Origin: Amycolatopsis sp. WAC 01376
Lineage (GTDB): Bacteria > Actinomycetota > Actinomycetes > Mycobacteriales > Pseudonocardiaceae
Assembly: GCF_003947415.1 (NCBI RefSeq)
Contig: NZ_QHKL01000012.1
Location: forward strand, 1 to 64,000
DNA: 64,000 bases
Direction of reading: 5' to 3'
The stretch's first letter is position 1, and each line of letters opens with the position of its first letter. Positions 47,455-55,969 of this stretch are shown here, piece by piece. The notes below the pieces were generated by a model that had not been told where the DNA came from, made no database searches, and saw only the letters and a program-made list of their open reading frames with translations. The position numbers and the translations under genes were made by a program.

Positions 47455-47934
47455 CTAGGGGCTGTCACCCGGTATTCGGCGCGGAAGCGGTTCCAGCTCG
47501 GTCTTGCGCAGATGCCGGAAAATGATCGAACTGCGGAATCCGATGATCTCTTTGCGCTTCGCCAAGCGATCCACCAGGAATGCGTGGAGCTGATCGACGT
47601 CCTGCGCGGCGACGTGGATCAGGAAATCATCGCTGCCCGCGGTGACGAAGACCGAAAGGACCTCCGGCAATTCCGCGACCGAACGCTGGAAGGAGTCGAT
47701 CACCTCCCGGCTCAGCGGTCGCACCTGCGCCGAGACCATCGCCTGCACGCCGCGGTTGAGGCTGCGCAGGTCGATGTCCGCGTGATAGCCGCGGATGACG
47801 CCGCGCTCCCGCAGCAGCCGCGTCCGTTCCAGGCAGGTCGACGGCGCGACGCCGACCTTGCGGGCGATGTCGCGGTTCGACTGCCGCGCATCCGCCTGGA
47901 GTTCCCGGATGATCGCCGAATCAAGTTCGTCCAC
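47455..47934 (-). CDS. Lrp/AsnC-family transcriptional regulator
   Basis: A 159-residue regulator from GTG 47934, preceded by GAAGGAG. The N-terminal HTH is ELDSAIIRELQADARQSNRDIARKVGVAPSTCLERTRLLRERGVIRGYHADID, followed by a RAM (ligand-binding) domain with LPEVLSVFVTAGSDDFLIHVAAQDVDQLHAFL. It is divergent from a leucine-dehydrogenase-like gene, the usual arrangement for a local regulator of amino-acid catabolism, so it probably senses a branched-chain or aromatic amino acid and controls that gene. Confidence 0.93.
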   Translation of the reverse strand: MDELDSAIIRELQADARQSNRDIARKVGVAPSTCLERTRLLRERGVIRGYHADIDLRSLNRGVQAMVSAQVRPLSREVIDSFQRSVAELPEVLSVFVTAGSDDFLIHVAAQDVDQLHAFLVDRLAKRKEIIGFRSSIIFRHLRKTELEPLPRRIPGDSP

Positions 47935-48009
47935 GCCTGCTCCTTCGCCTCTTCTGCCGAATAACGTTCGGCATAACCACTGCAACCCTGAGGATCAGCC
48001 TAACTTCGG

Positions 48010-48031
48010 CGCAAGTAGGCGACTAATTGCG
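48010..48031. repeat. Single copy of the CGCAAGTAGGNGACNAATTGCG element
   Basis: It matches the reverse complement of the 38900-38921 arm at 20 of 22 positions. It lies 15 nt upstream of the leucine-dehydrogenase start and inside the divergent region with the Lrp gene. It could be a regulator site or a stray half of the dispersed inverted repeat. Confidence 0.6.
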
Positions 48032-48045
48032 TGGAAGGGAACGAA

Positions 48046-49104
48046 ATGTCCGTACAAGAGCTGGTCGTCCGGCGGGGACGCCGATCCGGGGTGACCACGA
48101 TGGTGGCGGTGCACTCGCGCACGCTCGGCCCGGCCGTCGGCGGCTGCCGGTTCAAGGTCTATCCGCGCATCGACGACGCGATCGGCGACGTCCTGCGGCT
48201 GTCCGCGGCGATGACGCGCAAATGCGCTGTCGCGGGCCTGGACTTCGGCGGCGGCAAGAGTGTCGTCGCCCTCGATACCGTGCCGACCGCCGAGCGGCGG
48301 CGCGAGATCCTGCTCGACCACGCCGACCTCATCGAGTCACTCGACGGCGCGTATCTCGCCGGCCCGGACGTCGGCACCGGCCCGGAGGACATGCTGGTGC
48401 TGCGTGAACGGACCCCGCACGTGTTCTGCCTCCCCGAGGAGCACGGCGGCACCGGTTCGTCGAGCGGGCCGACCGCCGTCGGGGTGCTCGCCGTGCTGCG
48501 AGCAGGAGCCCGGGCCGCCTTCGGTGACGCCTCGATGAACAACCGAAAAGTGGTCATCAGCGGCTACGGCTCGGTCGGCGCCCACCTCGCCGCCGACCTG
48601 GTCGAGCAGGGCGCCAAGGTCACCGTGTCCGATGTGGACGAACGACGTCTCGCCGCCGCGGAGGAGCAGGGCCTGAGCGTCGCCCGGCCGGACCAGGTGC
48701 TCGCCATCGAGGCCGACGTCCGCGTCGCGGCCGCCGTCGGCGGGGTCTTCGGCCCCGGAACCGAGGTCGCCGCGCCGCTCGTCGTCGGCCCGGCGAACAA
48801 CCAGCTCACCGACGACACAGTGGCGGCGAACCTCGCCGCCAAGGGAATCCTGTGGATCCCGGACTTCGTCGCGAGCGCCGGGGGAGTCGTCTACACCCTC
48901 GGCCGCGAGGCCGAAAGCCTCACCCACGCCGAAGCGCTCGCCCGCGTCGAAACCCTGGAGGAGACGACGCGAACGATCCTCGACGCCGCTTCGGCCAACG
49001 GCACCACGCCGTTGGCCGAAGCGGACGCACTCGCCGAAGCCCGCCTCACTTCTGGTGCGGGGCCACGTACTCCTTCGCCTCGGGAGCCTCGAACAGCGGC
49101 TTGA
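48046..49104 (+). CDS. Leucine/valine/phenylalanine dehydrogenase-family protein
   Basis: A protein of about 352 residues from ATG 48046, behind GGAAGGGA. The catalytic domain has GCRFKVYPRIDDAIGDVLRLSAAMTRKCAVAGLDFGGGKSVV with the catalytic Lys region, and GPDVGTGPEDMLVL. The NAD domain has VVISGYGSVGAHLAADLVEQGAKVTVSDVD. Glu/Leu/Phe/Val dehydrogenases deaminate amino acids to keto acids using NAD. Neighbouring Lrp and branched-chain transporter genes favour leucine or valine. The last roughly 19 codons overlap, antisense, the end of the convergent substrate-binding-protein gene (59 nt). Confidence 0.9.
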   Translation: MSVQELVVRRGRRSGVTTMVAVHSRTLGPAVGGCRFKVYPRIDDAIGDVLRLSAAMTRKCAVAGLDFGGGKSVVALDTVPTAERRREILLDHADLIESLDGAYLAGPDVGTGPEDMLVLRERTPHVFCLPEEHGGTGSSSGPTAVGVLAVLRAGARAAFGDASMNNRKVVISGYGSVGAHLAADLVEQGAKVTVSDVDERRLAAAEEQGLSVARPDQVLAIEADVRVAAAVGGVFGPGTEVAAPLVVGPANNQLTDDTVAANLAAKGILWIPDFVASAGGVVYTLGREAESLTHAEALARVETLEETTRTILDAASANGTTPLAEADALAEARLTSGAGPRTPSPREPRTAA

Positions 49105-50296
49105 CGTAGCGGACCCCGCCCTCGGCCGACGCGTCCGGTGTCGCCGCGTACACCTGGCGCGTCGCCGGGGTGCCCGCCTTCGAGAAGTCCAGTGCCGCCA
49201 CCAGATCGCCGGTGCTCGCCGACGTCGTCTGCTTCAGCGCCGCGGCGATACCCTCCCGGGTGAGGTCCTTGTTCTCGCAGGCCTTCTTGAGCACCGTGCC
49301 CCACACCTCGCCGACCGCGTAGCCGTAGGGGATCCCGCCGTTCGGGGTCTCCTTGTACGCCGCCTTGTACTTCGTCGCGACGTCCTTGGCCTTGGGGATG
49401 TCGGCGGAGAACGGGACGCTGCTGGCGACGATCGTCAGCTTGTCCAGCGCGTTCGCCGCCGGGCTCTTCAGCAGCACGGGGTCGAACACCGGGTTGTTGC
49501 CGAGCACGGGGACGTTCAGCCCGAGTGCCTTGTTCGCCGCGAGCGCGGAACCGGTCTGCGCTGGGGTGGTGGTGAGGACGATGGACTTCACCCCGGAGCC
49601 CTTGAGCCCGGTGATGATGTTGGTGAGGTCGTTGTCGGTCGAGGTCACCTTGACTTCCTTGACCGTCAGATTGTGCTTCTTGGCGTAGAACTGCGAGCCG
49701 CGCAGGCCGTTCTTGCCGTACTCGCCGTCGATGTAGACGTGCCCGATCGTGTCGCCGTCCTTCACCAGGCCCTGTTCCTGGAAGTAGGAAAGGCCGTCGA
49801 TGATCTCCAGGTCGTACGTCGTCCCGACGATCATCACGTACGGATTGTCGAGCAGTTCCGAAGACCACGACGCGGGCGCGGCGACGGTCTTGTCCGACGC
49901 GATGTTCTGTTTCAACGCGGCCACCACAGGCGAGCCGAGCAGCTGCACGAAGCCGAGCACCTTCGGCTCGATCTGCGGATACAGCGTCTTCGCCGTGTCC
50001 GCCTTGTAGCCGTGGTCGACGGTCTCCAATTTGACCTGACGGCCGCACGCCCCGCCCGCGGTGTTGAAGTCCTTGGCCCACAACTCGTTGCCCTGCGTGA
50101 TGCCGAGCCCGAGGTTCTTGAACACCCCGGTCTTGTCGGTCATCACGCCGAGGGTGATCTCCGAGGCCGTCACCCCTTTGTCGGTCTTGACGCCCGAACC
50201 GTCCGCCCCCGAGGACCCCGAGTCGCCCGCTTTCGTGCTGCACGCCGAGAGGGCGAGGACCGCCGCCAGCGCGACGGCCGGATATGTGCGCTTCAT
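49046..50296 (-). CDS. Branched-chain amino-acid ABC transporter substrate-binding lipoprotein
   Basis: A 416-residue lipoprotein. The signal peptide ends in the lipobox LSAC with Cys19, followed by a Gly/Ser-rich linker. The mature part is a periplasmic-binding protein type I fold: ITLGVMTDKTGVFKNLGLGITQGNELWAKDFN, GFVQLLGSPVVAAL, and VMIVGTTYDLEIIDGLSYF. It is the first protein needed for uptake but lies last in its operon (livF-livG-livH-livM-livK order). LivK-type binding of Leu/Ile/Val is inferred from neighbours; this fold also binds other small molecules. Confidence 0.9.
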   Translation of the reverse strand: MKRTYPAVALAAVLALSACSTKAGDSGSSGADGSGVKTDKGVTASEITLGVMTDKTGVFKNLGLGITQGNELWAKDFNTAGGACGRQVKLETVDHGYKADTAKTLYPQIEPKVLGFVQLLGSPVVAALKQNIASDKTVAAPASWSSELLDNPYVMIVGTTYDLEIIDGLSYFQEQGLVKDGDTIGHVYIDGEYGKNGLRGSQFYAKKHNLTVKEVKVTSTDNDLTNIITGLKGSGVKSIVLTTTPAQTGSALAANKALGLNVPVLGNNPVFDPVLLKSPAANALDKLTIVASSVPFSADIPKAKDVATKYKAAYKETPNGGIPYGYAVGEVWGTVLKKACENKDLTREGIAAALKQTTSASTGDLVAALDFSKAGTPATRQVYAATPDASAEGGVRYVKPLFEAPEAKEYVAPHQK

Positions 50297-51453
50297 TTGT
50301 CTTGCTCCTCCGGGAGACGATGTTTCTTGGCGGGGGTGATTGGCTTGTTCCAGATCGCGGCGAGCCCGCCCGGTTCGAAGAGCACCACGAGGATGATCGC
50401 GGCGCCGTAGACGAACGAGCTGACCAGGATCGGGGTCAAGGCGCCGTCCCCGGTTCCGGAGAACCAGCCGAGATCGGCGGAATACAGCGAAAGCACCTGC
50501 GGCAGCCCGTTGACGATCAGCGCGCCGACCAGCGCGCCCGGCACCGAGCCGAGTCCCCCGATGATCACCATGGCCAGGAAGGCGATGGAGATGTTGATGC
50601 CGTACGTACCGAATTCACTTTCGTCGGGTTTGAGGATGTCGAACCACAGCACGGTCATCGCGCCGGCGAGCCCCGCGTACGCCGAGGAGACCGCGAACGC
50701 GCCCGCCTTGGCGCGCGTGACGCTGACGCCCATCACGGACGCGGCGGCTTCGTTGTCCCGCACCGCCCGCCACGACCGGCCGACCCGGCTGCGCACCGCC
50801 GCCTTGGCGACCACGAACGCGAGCACGGTCAGCAGCAGGAACAGGTACCAGAGCCGTTCCGCCTGCCGGATCGGCACGCCCATCAGTTCGATCTCCGGGC
50901 CGCCGTTGGTGAACGGGAAACCGAACAGCGAGAACGGCTCGGGGGTGCGCCCGGTCGACGTTCCGCCGGTCAGCGTTTCGGCCGACTGTCCGAAGTAGAG
51001 CCCGAGGAACACGAGCGACAGCGACGCGACGCCGAGGTAGATCCCGCGCAGCCGTCCGGAAACCGGCGCGAACGCCAGCCCCAGCAGAGCGGTGATGACC
51101 ACCGCGCCGACCAGCGACAGACCGGGATCGAGACCGAGGCCGAACACGCGCTCGTCGCCGGCCGGTCCGGAAAGGACGGTGTACCCGGTCGCACCCGCCA
51201 GCAGGAAGAACGCGTGCGCCAGCGACAACTGCCCGGCCTGCCCGACCAGCAGGGTGAGCCCGATCGCGCCGACGCCGCCGATCATCATGTACTGCCCGGC
51301 CTTCAGCCAGGCGGCGTCGAGGTACAGCGGGATCGCCAGCAGGACGACGAGCAGCGCGACCCAGGCCAGCGCCTTGAGCAGCCGCCCCCGATCACGTTTC
51401 GCGGATGGTGCCGGCGGAGCCGCGGCAGGGGTTTTCACAGCGGTGTCAGACAC
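50293..51453 (-). CDS. livM: Branched-chain amino-acid ABC transporter permease, LivM type
   Basis: A 386-residue permease with about nine or ten spans, longer at the N-terminus than LivH. Its LivM-typical cytoplasmic segment is VGRSWRAVRDNEAAASVMGVSVTRAKAGAFAVSSAYAGLAGAM, followed by SIAFLAMVIIGGLGSVPGALVGALIV. It overlaps the substrate-binding gene by 4 nt and the LivH gene by 8 nt. Confidence 0.93.
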   Translation of the reverse strand: MSDTAVKTPAAAPPAPSAKRDRGRLLKALAWVALLVVLLAIPLYLDAAWLKAGQYMMIGGVGAIGLTLLVGQAGQLSLAHAFFLLAGATGYTVLSGPAGDERVFGLGLDPGLSLVGAVVITALLGLAFAPVSGRLRGIYLGVASLSLVFLGLYFGQSAETLTGGTSTGRTPEPFSLFGFPFTNGGPEIELMGVPIRQAERLWYLFLLLTVLAFVVAKAAVRSRVGRSWRAVRDNEAAASVMGVSVTRAKAGAFAVSSAYAGLAGAMTVLWFDILKPDESEFGTYGINISIAFLAMVIIGGLGSVPGALVGALIVNGLPQVLSLYSADLGWFSGTGDGALTPILVSSFVYGAAIILVVLFEPGGLAAIWNKPITPAKKHRLPEEQDK

Positions 51454-52324
51454 GTGTGCTCTCCCTTGTCCCGAACAACCCGGACGGCCGCACCACCAGC
51501 ACCACGAGCATCACCAGGAAGACGGCGCTCTTGGAGAAGTCGAACGACACGTACTGCGCGGAAAGCGCCTCGACCAGCCCGACGAACAGGCCGCCCACCA
51601 CCGCGCCCGCCGTCGAGTCGAGCCCGCCGAGGATGGCCGCGGGGAACGCCGCGAGCGCGATGGAGTGCGTGCCGCGGGACAGTCCCGCGCCGGAGAAGTC
51701 CTGTGTGGCGATGAAGAGCACGGCCACCCCGGCGAGCACCCCGGCGACCACCCACGCCGTCGCCGTCACCCGGGAACTGCGGATCCCCATCAGCGCGGCG
51801 GCTTCGCGGTTCTCGGCCTGGGCCCGCATCGCGACACCCCAGTTCGAGTACTTGAAGGCCAAAGTGAACGCGGTGATCAGCACAGCGGCGACCACCAGCG
51901 CCACCAGATGCGTGCGGAACAGGGTGATCCCGCCGATCTGGAACGGCTGCGCGTCCCAGGCGTCGCCGAGGAACGGCAGCGTGACACCGAGGCGCCGCAC
52001 GATCTCCTCCGTGACGATCACGTCGACGCCGATGGTCAGCAACGCCAGGCTGTTCGCGTCCGCGTGCCGCGAGCGGGACAGCAGGAACCGTTCCAGCAGC
52101 AGGGCGAGCAGTCCGGCGGAGACGATGCCGACCAGTGAGGCACCCGCCCAGCCGAGCGATTCGCGGGTCACGACGACCAGATAGCCGCCGAAGAGCACGA
52201 GCGAGCCGTGCGCGAAGTTGACCACCTCGGTGGCCTTGAAGATGATCACGAAACCCAGCGCCAGCAACGCGAACACCGCGCCCTTGCCGAGTCCGTTCAC
52301 CACGAGTTGCAGGAAAGTGTTCAC
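51446..52324 (-). CDS. livH: Branched-chain amino-acid ABC transporter permease, LivH type
   Basis: A 292-residue permease. VNGLGKGAVFALLALGFVIIFKATEVVNFAHGSLVLFGGYLV is the family N-terminus, and GVAMRAQAENREAAALMGIRSSRVTATAWVVAGVLAGVA the ATPase-contacting loop, then IALAAFPAAILGGLDSTAGAVVGGLFVGLVE. It overlaps livG by 4 nt and livM by 8 nt. Confidence 0.94.
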   Translation of the reverse strand: MNTFLQLVVNGLGKGAVFALLALGFVIIFKATEVVNFAHGSLVLFGGYLVVVTRESLGWAGASLVGIVSAGLLALLLERFLLSRSRHADANSLALLTIGVDVIVTEEIVRRLGVTLPFLGDAWDAQPFQIGGITLFRTHLVALVVAAVLITAFTLAFKYSNWGVAMRAQAENREAAALMGIRSSRVTATAWVVAGVLAGVAVLFIATQDFSGAGLSRGTHSIALAAFPAAILGGLDSTAGAVVGGLFVGLVEALSAQYVSFDFSKSAVFLVMLVVLVVRPSGLFGTRESTRV

Positions 52325-53097
52325 GCCGTGGCCTCCGTGCCGAGATATGCCCTGATCACGTCCGGATCCGACTGGACCTCGGCCGGGGTGCCGTCGGCGA
52401 TGCGCCTGCCGAAGTCCAGGACGGTGACCCGGTCCGCGATGCCCATCACCAGCCCCATGTCGTGTTCCACCAGCAGGATCGAGATGCCGAGTTCGTCACG
52501 GACGTCGCGGATCGTCCCGGCCAGTTCGGCGGTCTCGGTCGCGTTCATGCCCGCGGCCGGTTCGTCGAGCAGGAGCAGGACCGGTTCGACGGCGAGCGCG
52601 CGGGCGAGGTCGACGCGTTTCACCGCGCCGTAGGGCAGCGCGCCGACCGGGAGGTCCACCAGCGCGCCGATGCCGAGGAAGTCGCAGATCTCCCGCACCC
52701 GCGCGGAATGCCGCCGTTCGGCGCGAACGGTCCACGGCAGCCGGAGCCCGCAGGCGAGGAAGCCGCCCTTGGTCAGCGCGTGCCGTCCGAGCATGACGTT
52801 GTCGAGCACGGTGGAGCCGGGGGAGAGGGCGGCGTTCTGGAACGACCGGCCGACCCCGAGACCGGCGAGCCGGTGTGGCGCGAGTCCGGAAAGGACGGTG
52901 TCGCCGAGCCGGACGGTGCCGCTGTTCGCCCGGTAGAGCCCGCTGATCACGTTGAAACAGCTGGACTTCCCGGCGCCGTTCGGGCCGATGAGCGCGTGCA
53001 GCGAACCGGAGCCGACGGTGAACGAGACGTCGTCCAGCGCGGTGATCCCGCCGAAGCGCAGGGTCACGTTCTCGACGTGCAACTCGGGCGGCGTCAT
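52321..53097 (-). CDS. livG: Branched-chain amino-acid ABC transporter ATPase, LivG type
   Basis: A 258-residue ATPase starting at ATG 53097 in an ATGA overlap with livF; a start three codons upstream is possible. Walker A is LIGPNGAGKSSCFNVISGLYR, the signature region is LPYGAVKRVDLARALAVEP (a variant with PYGAVKR in place of LSGGQ, in the YG-x-x-R style of LivG), and Walker B is LLLLDEPAAGMNATE. VEHDMGLVMGIADRVTVLDFG carries the H-loop. Confidence 0.93.
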   Translation of the reverse strand: MTPPELHVENVTLRFGGITALDDVSFTVGSGSLHALIGPNGAGKSSCFNVISGLYRANSGTVRLGDTVLSGLAPHRLAGLGVGRSFQNAALSPGSTVLDNVMLGRHALTKGGFLACGLRLPWTVRAERRHSARVREICDFLGIGALVDLPVGALPYGAVKRVDLARALAVEPVLLLLDEPAAGMNATETAELAGTIRDVRDELGISILLVEHDMGLVMGIADRVTVLDFGRRIADGTPAEVQSDPDVIRAYLGTEATA

Positions 53098-53951
53098 CCG
53101 GCCCACCTCGTCAGGCTCCGGCCCGCGCGCTGTTTGCGGGCGTCGGCGGCCTCGGCCTCGGCGGTGGCCTGCGATTCGGCGTGACCGCCGAGGTAGAGCC
53201 GTTGGACCTCCTCGCTCGCCGCGAGCTCGGCCGTCGTCCCAGCCAGCGCGACCCGGCCTACTTCCAGGACGATCGCGTGATCGGCGACGCGCAACGCCAT
53301 CACGGCGTTCTGCTCGACCAGCACCACGGCGGTGCCCTGGTCGTGGATCTCGCGGATGATGTCGCCGATCTGCTCGACGATCTTCGGCGCGAGACCGAGC
53401 GAAGGTTCGTCGAGCAGCAGCAGCCGCGGGCCGGACATCAGTGCGCGGCCGATCGCGAGCATTTGCTGCTCACCGCCGGAAAGCAGGCCCGCGCGTTGTT
53501 TGGCCCGCTCGGACAGGACCGGGAAGAGCTCGTCGACGCGTTTCCTCGCGGCGGCGCGCTGTTCCGGGGAACGGGCGCCGATCCCGCCCGCGCGCAGGTT
53601 CTCCTCGACCGTCATCCGCGCGAACACCTGGCGGCCTTCGGGGACGCCGACCACGCCGAGACCGACGATGCGGGCAGGGTCGAGTTTGGACAGTGGTTTG
53701 CCGTCGTAGCGCACCTCTCCCGCGGAAACCGAGCCCCGGTGCATACGCAGCGTGCCCGACACGGTGCGGAGCAGCGTCGACTTCCCGGCCCCGTTGCTGC
53801 CGAGCACCGCCAGCACCCCATCGGGCGAAACGTCGAGGTCGACCCCGTGCAGTGCGGCCACCGATCGGCCGTACCGCACCTGAAGATCACGGACACTGAG
53901 CAAGCCGCCTCCTCCGTTCGTGTGACACGAGTCACGATCGGTGGCGGTCAT
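53094..53951 (-). CDS. livF: Branched-chain amino-acid ABC transporter ATPase, LivF type
   Basis: A 285-residue ATPase. Walker A VLGSNGAGKSTLLRTVSG, VVGVPEGRQVFARMTVEENL (the LivF-specific stretch), signature LLSGGEQQMLAIGRALM, Walker B LLLLDEPSLGLAPKIVEQI. A C-terminal Ala/Glu/Arg-rich extension of about 35 residues beyond the usual end is odd but harmless looking. It is the first gene of the five-gene liv operon. Confidence 0.93.
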   Translation of the reverse strand: MTATDRDSCHTNGGGGLLSVRDLQVRYGRSVAALHGVDLDVSPDGVLAVLGSNGAGKSTLLRTVSGTLRMHRGSVSAGEVRYDGKPLSKLDPARIVGLGVVGVPEGRQVFARMTVEENLRAGGIGARSPEQRAAARKRVDELFPVLSERAKQRAGLLSGGEQQMLAIGRALMSGPRLLLLDEPSLGLAPKIVEQIGDIIREIHDQGTAVVLVEQNAVMALRVADHAIVLEVGRVALAGTTAELAASEEVQRLYLGGHAESQATAEAEAADARKQRAGRSLTRWAG

Positions 53952-54026
53952 CCTGCGTGGGCACCCTCCGTTGCGTTACCCCCACCTGGAGAGGTGCCCG
54001 GACACAAAACGGACACGGCGCGTTTC

Positions 54027-54074
54027 GTCCTCTGAATGCGGTAGTTCGACGTCGAAGTACCGCATTCAGAGGAC
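54027..54074. repeat. Palindrome GTCCTCTGAATGCGGTA, 24-nt arms without loop
   Basis: Arms 54027-54050 and 54051-54074 pair with a single mismatch and no spacer. It begins 76 nt upstream of livF's start and ends 12 nt below the stop of the response-regulator gene (54086), so it is well placed to end transcription of that two-component operon before livF. Confidence 0.8.
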
Positions 54075-54085
54075 TAAATGCGGGG

Positions 54086-54727
54086 TCAGAGGAGGCCGGC
54101 TTCGGAGGCCTTGCCGATGGCCTCGACGCGGTTCCGGGCGCCGAGTTTGTGCAAAGCGGACTGCAGGTACGTCTTCACCGTGTTCCGCGCCAGGCCGGTC
54201 GATTCCGCGATCTCCGGGTTCGTCTGTCCCTGCGCGGCGAGCCTCAGGACCTCGTACTCGCGCCGCGTCAGGCCGCTGCGGGCCAGCGCGTCCGACCGCT
54301 GGCCGTCGTCGGGGAAGATGCGCGGGTCGACGACGCGTTCGCCCTTGAGCACCTGCCGCAACGCCGCCACCAGATCGGTCCCGGCGACGTCCTTGAGCAG
54401 GCAGCCGTGCGCCCCGGAGTCCAGCGCGGCCCGGACACCCTGATGGTCGCCGTGCGCGGTGAACACCACGATCCGCCCCGCCGGGTGCACGCGCCGGAGT
54501 TCGGCGATGACCTCGGGCGCGAGCATGTCCGGCAACCGCAGGTCGAGCAGGATCAGCGCCGGCTTCAGCTCACCCGCCCGCCGCACCGCGGACCGGCCGG
54601 TCTCGGCCGAACCGACCACGGTCATCGCCGGGTCGTAGCGCAGCAGCAGGCTCACCCCGTCGCGGACCACCGGATGGTCGTCCACGACGAGCACCGTCAC
54701 CGGCGACGGCACGGTTCCGGAACCCAT
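54086..54727 (-). CDS. LuxR/NarL-family response regulator
   Basis: This protein of about 213 residues starts at ATG 54727 (GTG 54712 possible). The receiver has VLVVDDHPVVRDGV, LILLDLRLP with phospho-Asp62, VVFTAHGDHQGV and CLLKDVAGTDL. The GerE HTH is LTRREYEVLRLAAQGQTNPEIAESTGLARNTVKTYLQSALHKLG. It overlaps the end of the GAF histidine kinase gene by 31 nt, so the two form a two-component pair. The target genes are unknown. Confidence 0.93.
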   Translation of the reverse strand: MGSGTVPSPVTVLVVDDHPVVRDGVSLLLRYDPAMTVVGSAETGRSAVRRAGELKPALILLDLRLPDMLAPEVIAELRRVHPAGRIVVFTAHGDHQGVRAALDSGAHGCLLKDVAGTDLVAALRQVLKGERVVDPRIFPDDGQRSDALARSGLTRREYEVLRLAAQGQTNPEIAESTGLARNTVKTYLQSALHKLGARNRVEAIGKASEAGLL

Positions 54728-55875
54728 GCGCGCAGTGTGCACCCGTCGTCCTCGTCGCGGACCAGCAGGACCCGGCCGCCGAGCCGCGCGGCGCGTTCGG
54801 CCAGCGCGCGCAGCCCCATCCCGGTGCCGGGTTCGGGTTCCTCGGCCTCTTCGGTCCGATGACCGGTCCCGTCGTCGGCGACGACCACCTGCACGCCGTC
54901 GTCGCTGGGCAGCAGGCTGACCGCGGCGGACAGCGCGTCGGCGTGTTTCTCCACGTTGAGCAGGCCCTCCCGGACGGCAGCCACCAGCAGGCCGGTGCGT
55001 TCGGCGTCGAGCCGCGGCACCGGGGCGAGCTGGACGAACCGCGCCGGGACGCCGCAGCGGGCCTGGAACGAGCGGCAGTGCTCGGCCAGTTCCACCGGCA
55101 GCGCGCGTTCCGGGCTCGACTCCGACAACGCCAGCAGCGACTCGCGCAGCGCCCTCGACGCGGCCGAGACGTCGCCTTCCAGCCGCCGCAGCCGCGATTC
55201 GAGCGCCGGGTTGTCGCTGATGTCCTCGTGCAGGTTCCGGACCTGGACGCCGATGGAGAACAGCAGCGCGCCGACCGAATCGTGCAGTGCGCTCTGCATC
55301 CGGAGCCGCTCGGCGGACAGCGCCGTTTCGCGGTCGGCCTCGGCGACCGACGCCAGTTTCAGCGCCCGGCCCGCCTCGGCGGCGATGTCCTCGAGCGACT
55401 TGACCGCGTCGTCGCCGAAGTCGCGGCGCTCGCGCATGGCGGCGTACGCGATGGCGACGGTCTCGGTCCCGTTGACGATCGGGACGGCGATCATCGCGGC
55501 GAGGCCCTCGCCGCGCCCCTGCGCGTCGAACTGGTGGGTGATACTCGGCGAGTTGACGTAGTCGTTGACCCGGACCGGCTTGCCCAGCGCGAGCACGCGC
55601 CCGCCGATGCCCTGGCCGATCGGTACGGCGAGGTCCTGCAGCGCGTCCGTGCGGGTGCCCGACATCCAGCGGATCACCGCCTGCTCGGGTCCGGTCAGCT
55701 CGGCGACGAAGCCGGAATGGGTGCCGATCGACTCGCGGATCAGCCGCGCGGTGCCGTTGAGCGCCGCGACCCGGTCGAGGGTGGCGAGCAGCTCTTCGCG
55801 CTCGCGAAGAAGCCCGCCGAGCACCGCGCTGTGCTCGGCGGCGAGGTCTCCAGCGGCGTGCCGTCTCGCCGTCAC
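54697..55875 (-). CDS. GAF-domain sensor histidine kinase
   Basis: A soluble kinase of about 392 residues from GTG 55875. The N-terminal half is a GAF domain (VAALNGTARLIRESIGTHSGFVAEL; VPIGQGIGGRVLALGKPVRVNDYVNSPSITHQFD; MIAVPIVNGTETVAIAY). The HisKA_3 box is ERLRMQSALHDSVGALLFSIGVQVR. The HATPase domain has AVREGLLNVEKHADA and VVADDGTGH, then GTGMGLRALAERAARLGG. The GAF GQGIGG-V-A-GKP-RV-DY motif is that of kinases beside degradative or FAD-oxidase loci. It is divergent from the FAD/Fe-S oxidoreductase, 94 bp apart. Confidence 0.9.
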   Translation of the reverse strand: MTARRHAAGDLAAEHSAVLGGLLREREELLATLDRVAALNGTARLIRESIGTHSGFVAELTGPEQAVIRWMSGTRTDALQDLAVPIGQGIGGRVLALGKPVRVNDYVNSPSITHQFDAQGRGEGLAAMIAVPIVNGTETVAIAYAAMRERRDFGDDAVKSLEDIAAEAGRALKLASVAEADRETALSAERLRMQSALHDSVGALLFSIGVQVRNLHEDISDNPALESRLRRLEGDVSAASRALRESLLALSESSPERALPVELAEHCRSFQARCGVPARFVQLAPVPRLDAERTGLLVAAVREGLLNVEKHADALSAAVSLLPSDDGVQVVVADDGTGHRTEEAEEPEPGTGMGLRALAERAARLGGRVLLVRDEDDGCTLRAWVPEPCRRR

Positions 55876-55969
55876 GCGCTCACGATCGCATATCGGACGT
55901 GGTTTCCGACACACCCGTCCGGAGAGGTTCACCGATGCGTTCTCGCCCGCGGTTGTCTTGAATGGACCC

